Shown here: one piece after another, positions 12,263-24,500 of the stretch
Numbering within the stretch: position 1 is the stretch's first letter
How the letters are laid out: each line of letters starts with the position of its first letter
Assembly: GCF_023856365.1 (NCBI RefSeq)
Contig: NC_064539.1
Span: 31,842,482-31,906,481, forward strand
DNA: 64,000 nt
Direction: 5' to 3'
DNA from: Brienomyrus brachyistius
Taxonomy: Eukaryota > Chordata > Actinopteri > Osteoglossiformes > Mormyridae
Made by a program: the position numbers and the translations under genes
Notes under the pieces: generated by a model
Told to the model about the DNA's origin: nothing
What the model saw: the letters and a program-made list of their open reading frames with translations, nothing else
The model's database searches: none

Positions 12263-13158
12263 GTACTGTAAAAAACAAAAAGTTAAGGCAACTTAAAATC
12301 TCAAGGCCACTTATTGCACTAGAGTTTTGTGGGCAACTCAAAGTTCTACGTTTTTAAGAAAACCACCTTTTCTTATGATAATTATTTTTTGTTCAGATAA
12401 TTTATCTTTCATATCTATAAAAACTTCAGATTTTACATACTAAGATTTCCTAACAACAGAAGTTGTTCCAACCTATTGTCTTTTCTTAAGATTTATCTTT
12501 TATATGTGTAAAGACTATAAAATTTGAGTTTAGCGTGCTAAGGCTTTGCCCATTGCAGTGCCCAGTGTTATAAAACTGTAAACAGTGTTTTTCTGTTAGC
12601 ACCTTATCCAGCTTATGTTCCATACACCTGAGCATGTGGCTCGGTGGGATAAGGTCAAGCCTGTGACCCCCCCCCCCCCAGGTCCCCATAGGTACCACAA
12701 CAGGTCGCTACCCTTCACAGTCAAGCTTGTCGCCGCTCCCCACAAGGACCCTCAAAATGTGTCTGTTGTTATTAATTACTATCATGTTTAAAATAAACTT
12801 GCTAACTGAATTGTTTTGTTATCCTCATATATAATAATTGGCACATATTTTGCGGTTTTGAATTCGTAGCACGTTTACCTCACATTTTTAAGTTCTTACG
12901 CATATGAATGACAAATCTGAACCAAAGAGAGTAAGTTAGCACAACTTTTGACAATTGTAATTCTTAGTATGTAAAACTAAAAATCAGAAGTTTTTATACA
13001 TATAAAACATAGAAACTTATTCCCCCTGAGGTGAATAAGAAATAATAAGTTGTCACACCAATAGGTGGTTTTCTTCAGAACTTATAAGTCAGAGTCCTCA
13101 AACATCTAGTGGAGTACGATAATTTTAGGTTGTCTTACCTTCTTTTGTATAGTGAGAC
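12263..13158. mobile_element. Fold-back (MITE-like) element with long imperfect inverted arms
   Basis: The left end (ACAAAAAGTTAAGGCAACTT) pairs imperfectly with the right end near 13115-13155. Deeper in, a segment near 12405-12450 (TATAAAAACTTCAGA...TTTTACATACTAAGA) is the imperfect inverse of 12965-13015. No coding capacity. Exact ends and target duplication were not resolved. Confidence 0.45.
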
Positions 13159-13354
13159 CTGGCTGGATTTCAGCAGTCAGCTGTCAATCACCAGCCTCTG
13201 AAGGATGGGAAAAGCTGCCCGTTGCTCACGCACACAGTTCTCAATCCACAAGGGTATGTGGGAAGCACCAAGGGTCAGGAGTCGACTGCTGGGGTCGGGT
13301 TTAACTCCGAACCTCGGATGATGTGAGGTGACAGAGCATCGCGGGTGTCTCACC

Positions 13355-13654
13355 CAGGGACGGATTATGGGTTGTGTGGCCCCTGGGCAAAACGTTCGCG
13401 AGGCCCCCCCCCACCACCACCAGCACCACAACCACCACAATTCAAGGGCCCTTGGCAGCCAAACGCCCTCCCTATAGGGTCAGGGGCCCTTGTAGGGAGA
13501 GGATCAAAGAATGTAGGCCCTCTAAAATAGACAAACAAAAATACATTGTTGATAAGCGTTGCAAATTGTTTTGGGCTAGGGGCCCCACGGGCCCCCTGCA
13601 CCCCAAGGGCCCCTGGGCAGCGGCCCCGCTGGCCCGGTCCGTAATCCGTCCCTG
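13355..13654. mobile_element. hAT-type MITE, copy 2 (inverted relative to copy 1)
   Basis: The 300-bp relative of 1841-2128 has CAGGGACGGATTA and TAATCCGTCCCTG termini. A perfect 8-bp target duplication GTCTCACC lies at 13347-13354 and 13655-13662. The internal CCACCA-rich stretch and TTGTTGATAAGCGTT are shared with copy 1. Non-autonomous. Confidence 0.9.
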
Positions 13655-13662
13655 GTCTCACC

Positions 13663-13928
13663 TGCATCCTATTCTTTACACACTAGTTAATCAAAGATAA
13701 ATTAGACAATGTGCCATGCAGCAGATTAAACATGTCATTAAAAAACTTTTAATTGTCTAAAGTTCAATAGGCCTATCTGTATATACCTATATAGGCCTAT
13801 GGCTATAATTTAAAATAATTATAAAATGTGCATCTGGTTTAAACTGGTTGCAAGTATGTATCATTTGCTGATTCTTTAATCTATTGCGTGCTGTTTTGAC
13901 ATGTTCGAGGCGTTCATGTGCCTGTTCG

Positions 13929-13961
<33 letters not shown>

Positions 13962-16912
13962 AGGTTATCGGTTTGCGCCTTAGCTGAACTACTGCGCGTG
14001 AAAAATCCTGTGGGAAAGTTAAGTACAGACGCTCCTTTACTTACGAACGAGTTACGTTCTGAACAGCCATTCGTAATTTTCGCAAGTCGTTATTCAACAT
14101 CATTTTAACGGTATACGCGAGTACACAGAACTAGGATGCTGGGAGTACGCACGCTGCGCAGCGACCAGAAGTCGCACTGGACAGAATTGGCGCGCAGAAG
14201 AAAAAAAAATGATGTTGCGGACAGGAAACGGGAGTCCAGTGAACATAATTTGGACTTACAGTCCTCTTCGTTTGTATGTCTCAGAGTTCGTAAGTTGAAA
14301 GTTCGTAAGCAGATGAGCGTCTGTAGCAACTCTGGGGAAAACAAAGCCCTAATGTTTGCAAAAGCATCCAGGGTATTTTGCATATCAGAAGGAAAGTGGC
14401 CAAGTATGACTTTTTTCGGTTCCAAGGAAACCGTTGGTACTTAATACCCACCTCCCCTTTCAACAACGTGTTGCTGCTTGCGGAACCGAGGAGCGGACGA
14501 AGCTTTAGACGTTGCTGCGCTGGGGGTGCCAAATGCACAGGGCTGGGGGCTGTGTACTGCTGTTTCCAAAATAATGATGTCGACAGATGTATGATTGTTT
14601 AACTTAAGTGGTAGAGAAATGCACACTAATGAGAAATGGGGTTATGAAAATTTTTATTTACTAAATTCCGACTACTGCACCAAATAGTCGGTTGCAACTT
14701 TACTCACCAATTACTACGCAAATAGAAGGATTTTTCTTCCCGATTTGTTCGGTACTACGTAAAAAGGACATAATGTCCTGATTGCAAGTATGACGATGTA
14801 AAAGGGATTTTGTAATACTGGAGTTATTCCTGGAAGGAGAGGTGTGTTTTTATTTCCGCCTGTATGTGCGTAATGACAGAGTGAAATGCGGATGCAGTCT
14901 TCAGCAGGTCTTCCTTCATGTCTGCAGGAGGATCGTCATCAGCCACAACAGGCTAGAGAGTGCCGCTTTCGTGAGGGTCTCCGGTTAACCGCACGATTGT
15001 GATCAGGGCGCACTGGAGAACATGCACCTACACGCCTTCCCTGATCTCCGTGAAGCCTACCATTTCTCCTTTGCGCTCCTTCCGCCAGGGAACCATGTAG
15101 GCGCTTCACTAATACTTTGACAGAAATGTTTCACAACAATTTCACGGCTGCGCTACGAGGGTGAGGTGAACCTGGATGAATAAGATTTACGTGGGTGGGG
15201 ATGGGAAAGCAAGTCACTTAAAAATTCACAAAAAAAAAGATTCACAAAATTTCTCACAAGCGGTATCACGTTGGCTATCTTCAGAGATGAGAAACCATCA
15301 AGGTACACAGTAAAGAACGGAAAACATTGTGGGGTGTCAATATGCAAGGAAATTAGAGGTGTAAAGTAACTAAGTACAAATACTTCGTTACTGTAGGCTA
15401 CTTAGGCAGTTTTTACGGATTTGTACTTTATCTGAGTATTACTTGAGTTGCTTTAACTTTTATTTTCACTTGATGCATTTTTGAGGCAAATAACGACTTT
15501 TTACTCCGATAGATTGTGCACGACTATCGTTAGTCACCCAAGTAAAAAAAATATATATATACTGTTGCTTACAACGTACCTGAGAATGGCTGCATGATTC
15601 TGGGCAAAATATGAATCACGATTTAATTATCACTTAGAATAGAGATCACTGTTTTCAATAGATATGCACAATATATCAGTTAACATACCGAAAACGTGCA
15701 ATTTTTGATTTTTTATCAGTGTTCAAAGTTAGCAGCATTACAGCTAGCCTCCTACAGAAAAAAGACACGGTTACATTGGACGATCAGCCGTTTTCCTTAG
15801 TAGAGACCGAATCGGCTCATTCACCAGTTATAAGTTTGCTGCAAGTGCCAGTTTATACAATTTTTATAATACAATAATTACATCTTGCCTGTAGATCTAA
15901 ATAAAAATTCACTACGCAATGAGAGGGAGCGCAGCCGTCCCCCGGGTGACCAATTGTGCCTCCATTCGAGTGTTTTAATAAGAGGGTCAGTATCGCAGGA
16001 TCCCTAACATTCTCTCAGTTATTCATAAAGTATTTTAGTAATTATCGTGAACCTGTATGAAATGCAACATTCAATAAATATATTTACTACACTTTCAGTA
16101 TCTCGAGAGTCTAGATTATCTTCTAAATTTATACAATTCTCTCTTGCTACTGATTCATTTATGTGGTTAAATTTTGGAGAAAATACAGATGGGACGTGCC
16201 AGTATAGCAATAACAATGTTTACGTGTGTGACAGCAAAGGGAGGCGCGCGTTCCTATTGATGGGCTTCCGTGTAAAAAGAAGTTGCACAACGCGGCTTCA
16301 TGCAGTTTCCATTTTTACCCTTTCCTTAATCCGTTCGGCTGTACCGCCCGTCGCTGTTACAGGTAAGATTTCCCAGTTTCTCTCTGATCGCTTTGTCTCT
16401 TACCCAGTTTGGTTCCGGCTTCGAAACTACATTTTCGGGCAGCCATGCGCTATATATACATATGTATAAAGAAACTGTTTTATATGAATGCTGTCTACTC
16501 TATACTAATCCGAAAGCTGTCGCTGGTAGAGAAGGTCAACTCCGGTCTTAAATAGGTAGTCGGTGTTTAGAGAAAACGCTTACTGATTTTAGCTTACTGG
16601 TCAGCAGCAGTAGGACGGTTCCACTGTTAGCATACAGAAATGTTACATTTATTAATATTGTTGTTACTGTATATAAAAAGAGAGCTTTAAATTTAATTTA
16701 CACAATGTACAGTTTTTCTGTTTTAGCCAACATGTAGACCTATATAATCTTTTAAAAAGATAGTGGATAAAAACGTTTTAACACGCCCTTAAAAGCCTTA
16801 ATTATACCATAGTTATAACACTACACTCTGCATTACTCCACTGTGCCTAAAGAAGCAGTTAAGAGTTTAATTCACCCCTTGTACTGGCAGTTTTTCTCAT
16901 ATTAAAACTGTA
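13663..16912. other. Intergenic stretch, no gene recognised
   Basis: Contains a 32-nt C homopolymer (13929-13960). Around 13990-14310 lies a stretch with CTTACGAACGAGTTACG and GTTCGTAAG that looks like an old dispersed repeat. Short AT-rich segments near 15590-15680 recall hAT ends (AATCACGATTT). A 140-codon open frame at 16047-16469 has no recognisable similarity. TGTTACAG|GTAAGA at 16355-16368 is a good splice-donor match but cannot be tied to a gene. Confidence 0.4.
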
Positions 16913-17520
16913 AACCAGGCTCAGGTGTATATGCTCAGGCTCAGGCTGTAAATTGTGCTCAGGTTTACATACTCAAGCCCAGACTGTAAGCTGTGTTCCA
17001 GTGTACAGGCTCAGGCTGTAAGCAGTGTTCAGGTCTACATGTTCCTGTTCAGGCTGTAAACTGTGGTCAGGTCTACAGGCTCAGGCTGTAAACTGTGCTC
17101 AGGTCTACATATTCCTGCTCAGGCTGTAAACTGCTCAGGTCTTCATGATCAGGCAGTAAACTGTGCTCAGGTCTATATGCTCAGGCTGTAAACTGTGCTC
17201 AAGTCTACAGGCTCAGGCTATAAACTGTGCTCAGGTCTACATGCTCAGGCTGTAAACAGTGCTCAGGTCTACAGGCTCAAGCTATAAACTGTGCTGAGGT
17301 CTTCATGCCTAGGCTGTAAACCGTGCTCAGGTGTATATGTTCCAGTTCAGGCTGTAAACTGTGCTCAGGTCTACATGCTCCGGCTCATGCTGTAAACTGT
17401 GCTCAGGTCTACATGTTCCTGCTCAGGCTGTAAACTGTGCTCAGGTCTACATGCTCCGGCTCATGCTGTAAACCATGCTCAGGTCTACATGCTCATAACT
17501 AGGCTCTAAACTGGGCTTAG
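16913..17520. repeat. Imperfect ~30-40 bp tandem repeat
   Basis: About 18 irregular units of the form CTCAGGCTGTAAACTGTGCT followed by CAGGTCTACATG, with length and sequence variation. No coding content. Confidence 0.85.
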
Positions 17521-18111
17521 TAAGGTAGCTATAGCATCAGACAGAATGTGTTTTTCTGTTGGGTGATGTCACAGCTTCCACACTTCGTATGAAGAAATGA
17601 CATCAGCGCCCGCATGCTGTCTGGCACACTCGCGTTCTGTCTGATTGTCACTGATCAGGTATTTTTGTTGAAATTTACGTGGGAGTGGGGGTTGTTGGCC
17701 TGCGTGGTTGGGACATCCAGAGATGGGTGCCCTCTAACATTACTGATGTGATACCTGGGTTGGTTGCCTGCACTCATTCTCACTACCATACACGCACAAA
17801 GACGCTGCTGCCTCTCATTCTAACATCAGAACACCACTGTTTATGTGGAGCACCTGTTCATTTACCCACATTCCATTTTTCATCAAGGATTAACTGCGGA
17901 AACTCAGGCTTTACACAAAGGTACAACATCCAGACCCTCCTGTTCAAACCTGCAACTGTTGACTTGACCACCATAACTGTGCCTTTGGTTTACCTGTAGC
18001 GGGGCATTGGTGTAGGAAGACATGTTACCCTAGGAAGACATGGAAGGGGCCCCTGTGGTCCAGATGTAGAAGGGGATCTAGGTCCTCGTTGTTGATGTTG
18101 AGCAGGATAAC

Positions 18112-18310
18112 ACATGATGTTGAATATGGTAGCGGATGATGTTGAGTAGCTGGCAGGTGATGTTGAGTAGCTGGCAGGTGATGTTGAGTAGCTGGCAGGT
18201 AATGTTGAGTAGCTAGCAGGTGATGTTGAGTAGCTGGCAGGTGATGTTGAGTAGCTGGCAGGTGATGTTGAGTAGCTAGCAGGTGATGTTGAGTAGCTGG
18301 CAGGTAATGG
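18112..18310. repeat. 21-bp minisatellite, about 9 copies
   Basis: The unit is GATGTTGAGTAGCTGGCAGGT; minor variants have CTAGCAGG and AGGTAAT. The period is a multiple of three, so the minus-strand frame stays open without being a gene. Confidence 0.92.
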
Positions 18311-18784
18311 GTGGGCATCATCCGTCTGACGTAAGCATCATGCCTCTGTCTGTAAATGAGCAGTTTGCTCAGAATGTGACACTATCAAAATAAGAATTTA
18401 TCAAACACTGCTAAGTCTTTTTGTCAGAAAGGTCAGGAGCCTGTGCTTGGGATCAAAGGTCACTGCTCATGTCTTCCCAAGAAAAGACGCTCCTGTTAAC
18501 CACTACTTGGCTCCCATTTGGTCAGACCGCAAAGTAGGAGTGGCATCAGCAGACAGTTCAACAGGTTTATTGTGTCGTAACAGAATCTGCATGAAACTGG
18601 TGTGACAAGAAAGCTGCTTCCGCCACATTCCAGAGGTGGATCCGATGATGGAACATCCAGGCCAGAAGCCCCCCCCCCCCCAACATGTTCTCTATTCACG
18701 CAGGTTGGCCACTCCCTGTGTTTGTGGGCATAGAGGTGGAGTGGCCAGGACAGGAATCAACTCGTGTGTGTCTGTGCATGTCAT

Positions 18785-19353
18785 TCTCCCAGGGTATGTA
18801 ATCACAGGAAGCTGATGCAGTGACCAGTAGGTTTGGCAGAGAGCAGGCCCAGCTGGGTGTGATCACAGGAAGCTGATGCAGTGACCAGTAGGTTTGGCAG
18901 AGAGCAGGCCCAGTTTGGTGTGATCACAGGAAGCTGATGCAGTGACCAGCAGGTTTGGCAGAGAGCAGGCCCAGCTGGGTGTGATCACAGAAAGCTGATG
19001 CAGTGACCAGTAGGTTTGGCAGAGAGCAGGCCCAGCTGGGTGTGATCACAGAAAGCTGATGCAGTGACCAGTAGGTTTGGCAGAGAGCAGGCCCAGCTGG
19101 GTGTGATCACAGGAAGCTGATGCAGTGACCAGCAGGTTTGGCAGAGAGCAGGCCCAGCTGGGTGTGATCACAGAAATCTGATGCAGTGACCAGTAGGTTT
19201 GGCAGAGAGCAGGCCCAGCTGGGTGTGATCACAGGAAGCTGATGCAGTGACCAGCAGGTTTGGCAGAGAGCAGGCCCAGCTGGGTGTGATCACAGAAAGC
19301 TGATGCAGTGACCAGTAGGTTTGGCAGAGAGCAGGCCCAGCTGGGTGTGATCA
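18785..19353. repeat. 61-bp minisatellite, about 9 copies
   Basis: The unit starts GTGTGATCACAGGAAGCTGA and continues TGCAGTGACCAGTAGGTTTG and GCAGAGAGCAGGCCCAGCTG. Units alternate between AGGAAGC/AGAAAGC and CAGTAGG/CAGCAGG variants. No gene. Confidence 0.93.
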
Positions 19354-20280
19354 AAGGTTTTGCCATGCTTTGTAAATTTTATTTGAAACACAGAAACCTT
19401 TCCCCTAGATTCCCTTTTTCACATTTTTATCTGCTTGCTGAGATGCTTCCTGGTTCCTGTGGCTTCCTCAGACAACATCATGTTTTTGTTGATAACAAGC
19501 TGATCCATTCCCAGACAGAGCTGCTCAGCTGGTCTGATAGCTTCCGTAGCTCACCTGCCCTGGGCTGGGGGCCACTTTGGGACTTTCTGACTCTGCCCCC
19601 AGTGGATTTACTGCAGGTTCTGTGTGGAGGTGGGTTCTGGTGCGTTGTGTGTACGTGCAAACAGGCTGAAACCGGTCTGATGTGAGGCAGAAGGCGTCTC
19701 ACTGGTATGGTATCGCTTTCCTGGGAACAGAAGGTTCTGTTAACACGGGCCACCCCTGCCAAACACGAGCTATCCCCTCCGGCCCACATTCCTGCCTGTC
19801 ACTTGTGAAATGCTCATCGTCACCTTCATTGTTCAACTGGGGCCCTCAGGACCAGCTCCATGATCCTGCTGGTTTGAGGTGGAATTGCCCCCCCCCCCCA
19901 GAAAGCTGTGGGGTGTTGAATGAGTCGCTGAGATCAGCATTGGCAGGCTGTGTGCCTGTGACTAGGCTCTGCTGGGGGTAATCAGGCAGTAGAACAGGCG
20001 CTCCCTACCCTGCTCCATTTACAGATGCCGATTTCCCACTTGCTCACCACCGACTTTCCCCGTGTGTAGTCAGCGGATCACCCAGTTCATTCCCAGTGAC
20101 ACACTGCTTTTCCATGGACAGCTTGGTTGCTATGGAAGTAGTAGTAGTAGTAGTAGTTTCCAAAAAGTTACAGCAGCACACACAAAGAGCAACAATCACT
20201 GTGCATATGCAAAAATCACACTCGCAGCAGCGGCACAGCTCAGTGTGAGTCTCTTGCTGAATGTGCTTCTCTGTTTGACC
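19354..20280. other. Intergenic stretch, no gene
   Basis: Unique sequence with a C homopolymer near 19889 and a TAG trinucleotide run at 20138-20155. A 125-codon frame at 19308-19685 starts inside the minisatellite and has no similarity I recognise. Confidence 0.4.
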
Positions 20281-20282
20281 AG

Positions 20283-20855
20283 GGTATGATGCAGGGGGAG
20301 TGAGGTAGGGGCTGAGAGGCAGGGGCTGAGAGGCAGGGGGAGTGAGGCAGGGGCTGTGATGCAGGGGGAGTGAGGCAGGGGCTGAGAGGCAGGGGGAGTG
20401 AGGCAGGGGCTGTGATGCAGGGGCTGTGAGGCAGGGGGAGTGAGGCAGGGGCTGAGAGGCAGAGGGAGTGAGGCAGGGGCTGAGAGGCAGGGGCTGTGAT
20501 GCAGGGGGAGTGAGGCAGGGGCTGAGAGGCAGGGGGAGTGAGGCAGGGGCTGTGATGCAGGGGCTGTGAGGCAGGGGGAGTGAGGCAGGGGCTGAGAGGC
20601 AGAGGGAGTGAGGCAGGGGCTGAGAGGCAGGGGCTGTGATGCAGGGGGAGTGAGGCAGGGGCTGAGAGGCAGGGGCTGAGAGGCAGGGGGAGTGAGGTAG
20701 GGGCTGAGAGGCAGGGGCTGTGATGCAAGGGGAGTGAGGCAGGGGCTGAGAGGCAGGGGCTGTGATGCAGGGGGTGTGAGGCACGGGCTGAGAGGCAGGG
20801 GCTGTGATGCAGGGGGAGTGAGGCAGGGGCTATGATGCAGGGGCTGAGAGGCATT
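20283..20855. repeat. 14-15 bp GC-rich minisatellite, about 40 copies
   Basis: Interleaved units GCAGGGGCTGAGAG, GCAGGGGCTGTGAT and GCAGGGGGAGTGAG in changing order. The minus-strand frames rich in Pro-His-Ser-Pro-Cys are artefacts of the repeat. Confidence 0.93.
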
Positions 20856-21003
20856 GTCCAGTATGGAGCAAATCTTCTTGAGTGTCTTGAGATAGCATTA
20901 CTGTTATCATTGTAATTATTACTCTTAAGTTACTAAAGTTTTAGAATAGACTGTGTACTGCGAGGTACCAGTTGGAAGTAACATGTTATACTAGGGCAGT
21001 GAT

Positions 21004-21072
21004 TCTGGTCCTTGGGGACCCACAGACGGTCCTTAGGGTCCCACAGACGGTCCTTGGGGGCCCACAGACGGT
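21004..21072. repeat. 22-24 bp repeat, three copies
   Basis: Three units of CCCACAGACGGTCCTTGGGG type. Confidence 0.75.
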
Positions 21073-21318
21073 TTTCGCTGTGTCCAAGCTCCCTGCCACA
21101 CTCATCTGTCTGCTGGTCCACGAGGACTGGATGGGGAAACAATGATCTGGGGTACAGTGGTAATGTGACAGTGGTGGAGTATAAATCCAGAATGATTCAG
21201 GGGCCCTGAAACGTGCCAGCAGGGACCCAGGGTGGCCTTTTGTCAGGGAGTCCAGGATTCATAGCGTCACCCCTAGTGGGTGGGGTCAGACACCCTGTTA
21301 AACAGGAAGGCACATAAG

Positions 21319-21398
21319 CCCCGCCTCCATTATCCTGAATACATATAAAAGGCATATCACCATACACTTTATTTGACTTGGATGTGTGTTTTATCAGG
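21319..21398 (+). promoter_or_regulatory. Candidate nek6 promoter and first noncoding exon
   Basis: A GC box (CCCCGCCTCC, near 21319) is followed by TATAAAA at 21344-21350. About 48 nt downstream is a strong splice donor, TTATCAG|GTAAGG at 21391-21404. A 102-nt intron (21399-21500) would then end at CTGTGCTCAG just before the nek6 ATG exon. Each signal is visible; their use together as the nek6 promoter is inference, and a more distant promoter is equally possible. Confidence 0.35.
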
Positions 21399-21557
21399 TA
21401 AGGTCTTTGGTCACCTGATCCTTGCATGAACACATGATTTATATTTGGTCACATGATCAACATTTTGTCACCTGAACTGTTTTTCTCTGCCTGTGCTCAG
21501 GAGAGCGAAAAGCAAAGAGTCCCCACAAAGATATAATTACAAACCTGTGATGTCAAA

Positions 21558-24500
21558 ATGGAAGGACAGAAAAAGTATGGGCAGCAGCAAACCGCAGAGC
21601 AGAACAAGTCGTGTAAGATGCAGAGGCACGAGGATCAGGTAAGAACCGCTATGGCACCAGAACCAATGAGAGCCAGCCCTGTTGACCCAATGAGAGCCAG
21701 CCCTGTTGACCCAATGAGAGCCAGCCCTGTTGACCCAATGAGACCCAGCCCTGGATTAGTGAGTCAGGGTTACACCTCAGTTTTCTCAGCAGAGTGTATG
21801 ATTATACTGTGTGCACTTATGTATGTGTGTGGGAGACATTGCTGAATCACAGTTAAACGTAAAGTAAGCTGTCAATATGTAAACCTTCGCTTAAACCCAT
21901 TAGCAATGCCCAGTGTGACCGTCAGCAGTGCAGCAGATGTGTGATATGTGGGAGGGGGGTCTGCTGGCGGTCTGATCTTACATGACGTGCAGCAGGCCGA
22001 GGGTTAGTGACAGCTGGTCACACCTGACCCAAACCATGTCCCCACATCACGTTTCCTCTGTGTTAACAGTGCAGTTTCTGACTTTATGTCACCAACAGGA
22101 GGCAGAACGATGTGCGGTAACAGGCTCTGGGCTTTGCTGTTCGTATCTGAGCAGAGTTCGCTGTTAAACGTGATGCGTTGAGTGTGCTGTGTTGAGACCT
22201 TTTTGGGATGTTCTGTGTCCCACGCAGAGGAAGAATCCCACATATCAGTACCACTGCACACTGGCAAACTTCCGCATTGAGAAAAAGATTGGCAGGGGTC
22301 ACTTCAGTGAAGTCTACAAAGCAACTTACCTTCAGAATGGACAGCAGGTGGCACTGAAGAAAGTACAGGTAAGTGTAAGGCGGGAGGCGGGGGGGGGGGG
22401 CAAATGGGTGGGGCATGAGGGCAGGACAAACTGCGTTTTCATCTGTTGCTCTTCATCAAACGTACAGAACCAGTAAAGCGTAATGGAAAGGTGACTCATT
22501 GGCAGAGTAAGGTGGGGTGTTTATTTTTGTGCGTGTCTGTAGGAGCGTTAAGCCTAAAATGACACAATAATTGTGTAATATGAGTTACATCTTAATTTCT
22601 TGATTGCTCCTCCATCTCTTTTTGCAGATTTTTGAAATGATGGATGCCAAGGCAAGACAGGACTGTATTAACGAAATTGACCTGTTAAAGGTAGGGAAGA
22701 GTGGATCACATGGGACCAGGGGGTGCAGAGTAGGGTCCTTCCCCTGGCTGGGTGACAGGGTTCCTGAAGGTTCTGTTTTTGTTTGTCAGGCTTGGTTTGA
22801 TGAGCCTTTGTAACACATGACCTTCCCGTCTGTCAGCTGCAGCTGCCGCGCTGTTAGTGGATGGCATTTACAGCAATGGATTCATAAACATGCCTGCAGA
22901 CACAAATACAGGAACTCATGAATGCACACACACACACACACACACGTCGGGTAAACATGTCTTTATGGGGACCACTCATTCATTTCTATGGGAAAAATGC
23001 TAACACAAACTATGACAACCTTAACCCCCACCCAACCCTAACCATAACCATAAGTAACCATGCAAAATACATGTTATTTTTCATTTTTAGTTTTTTCATT
23101 GCAGTCACAGATTTTTACTAAATTGAGTTTTCCCTTATGGGGACCAGGGACTGCCCACACCAGACCAATAACCCACTGCACACCTTATCCCTACAGCCAG
23201 GGTGGAGGCTTTAAATGCAGTCAGCACCTCTACACACGGGCATCCCTCAGCACTGGTTGGCTTCCCTCAGCTCAGGCCAGATCACTCAACACAGGCCGGT
23301 TCACTCAACTCAGGGCGGTTCACTCAACTCAGGCCGGATTACTCAGCACAGACCGCATCCCACAGCACAGACCACACCCCTCAACACAGGCCACACCCTT
23401 CAGCACAGGGCACATCCTACAGCACAGACCACACCCCTCAACACAGGCCACATCCTTCAGCACAGGGCACATCCTACAGCACAGACCACACCCCTCAACA
23501 CAGGCCGCACCCTTCAGCACAGGGCACATCCTACAGCACAGACCACACCCCTCAAAACAGGCCACATCCTTCAGCACAGGGCACATCCTACAGCACAGAC
23601 CACACCCCTCAACACAGGCCGCACCCTTCAGCACAGGCCGCATTCCATCACACAGGCCGCATTCCTCAACACAGGCTGCATTCCTCCGCACAGCCTGGCA
23701 TGCCTCAACACATGACCTGGCTTCTTCAGACAGGCCAAATGCAAAAGAACTAACAAACTTTTGCTCAGTCATTTCTGTGTCTGTGTTATACAACAGTGGG
23801 ACCATGTCCACGGCCCCACCCACATGGAGGTGTGGCTCTTATCTAGGCAAGATGATTGGCTAGACACGCATGCCTGTGTCTCCACTTGTCTAGGCCCAAG
23901 AATTGCGACTGTTTAATATGCAGACGGGGCAGAGCCTTCCATAAATCACCTTAACATGGTAGCACAGGTGTAAGGATTACTGCTGTGTGTGTGTGATGCA
24001 GCAACTGAACCATCCTAACGTGATCAAGTACCTGGATTCCTTCATCGAGGAGAACCAGCTAAACATCGTGCTGGAGCTGGCTGACGCAGGAGATCTGTCA
24101 CAGATGATTAAGGTGCGGCAATGAGCAATGCCTGTATTTTGGTGGGTGGGGCCATCACAAGATGGGTGGGCTGTGGGTGTGGTCAGTGTGAGATTCGGGT
24201 GTGGGTGCAGTTTCCTGGGCAGGATCTCCTAATGGCAGAACATCCAGGGTTCAAGGTTGACTCTGAGATAAAGGGATCTCTTTATGTTACTGGTGGGGAG
24301 TGGGTGGAAACAGGAGTCCATTATGCTTATCTTTTACCCCCCACCCCCATCCCACAGTTCTTTAAGAAGAACCGACGTCTCATCCCTGAGAAAACAATCT
24401 GGAAGTACTTTGGACAGCTCTGCAGCGCCGTGGAGCACATGCACTCACGCAGGGTCATGCATAGAGGTTCATTTCATTTTCTCTCCACCCACAGTGAGAT

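Noticed and set aside
16047..16469. 140-codon plus-strand frame
   Set aside because: No recognisable domain, AT-rich context, no neighbours or splice partners; I treat it as chance, noting only the good donor near 16362.
20044..20854. Minus-strand frames rich in Pro-His-Ser-Pro-Cys
   Set aside because: Product of the 14-15 bp GC-rich minisatellite.
23060..23863. Overlapping long frames in nek6 intron 3
   Set aside because: Several frames on both strands are open over the same minisatellite; the nek6 exons on each side show that this is intron.
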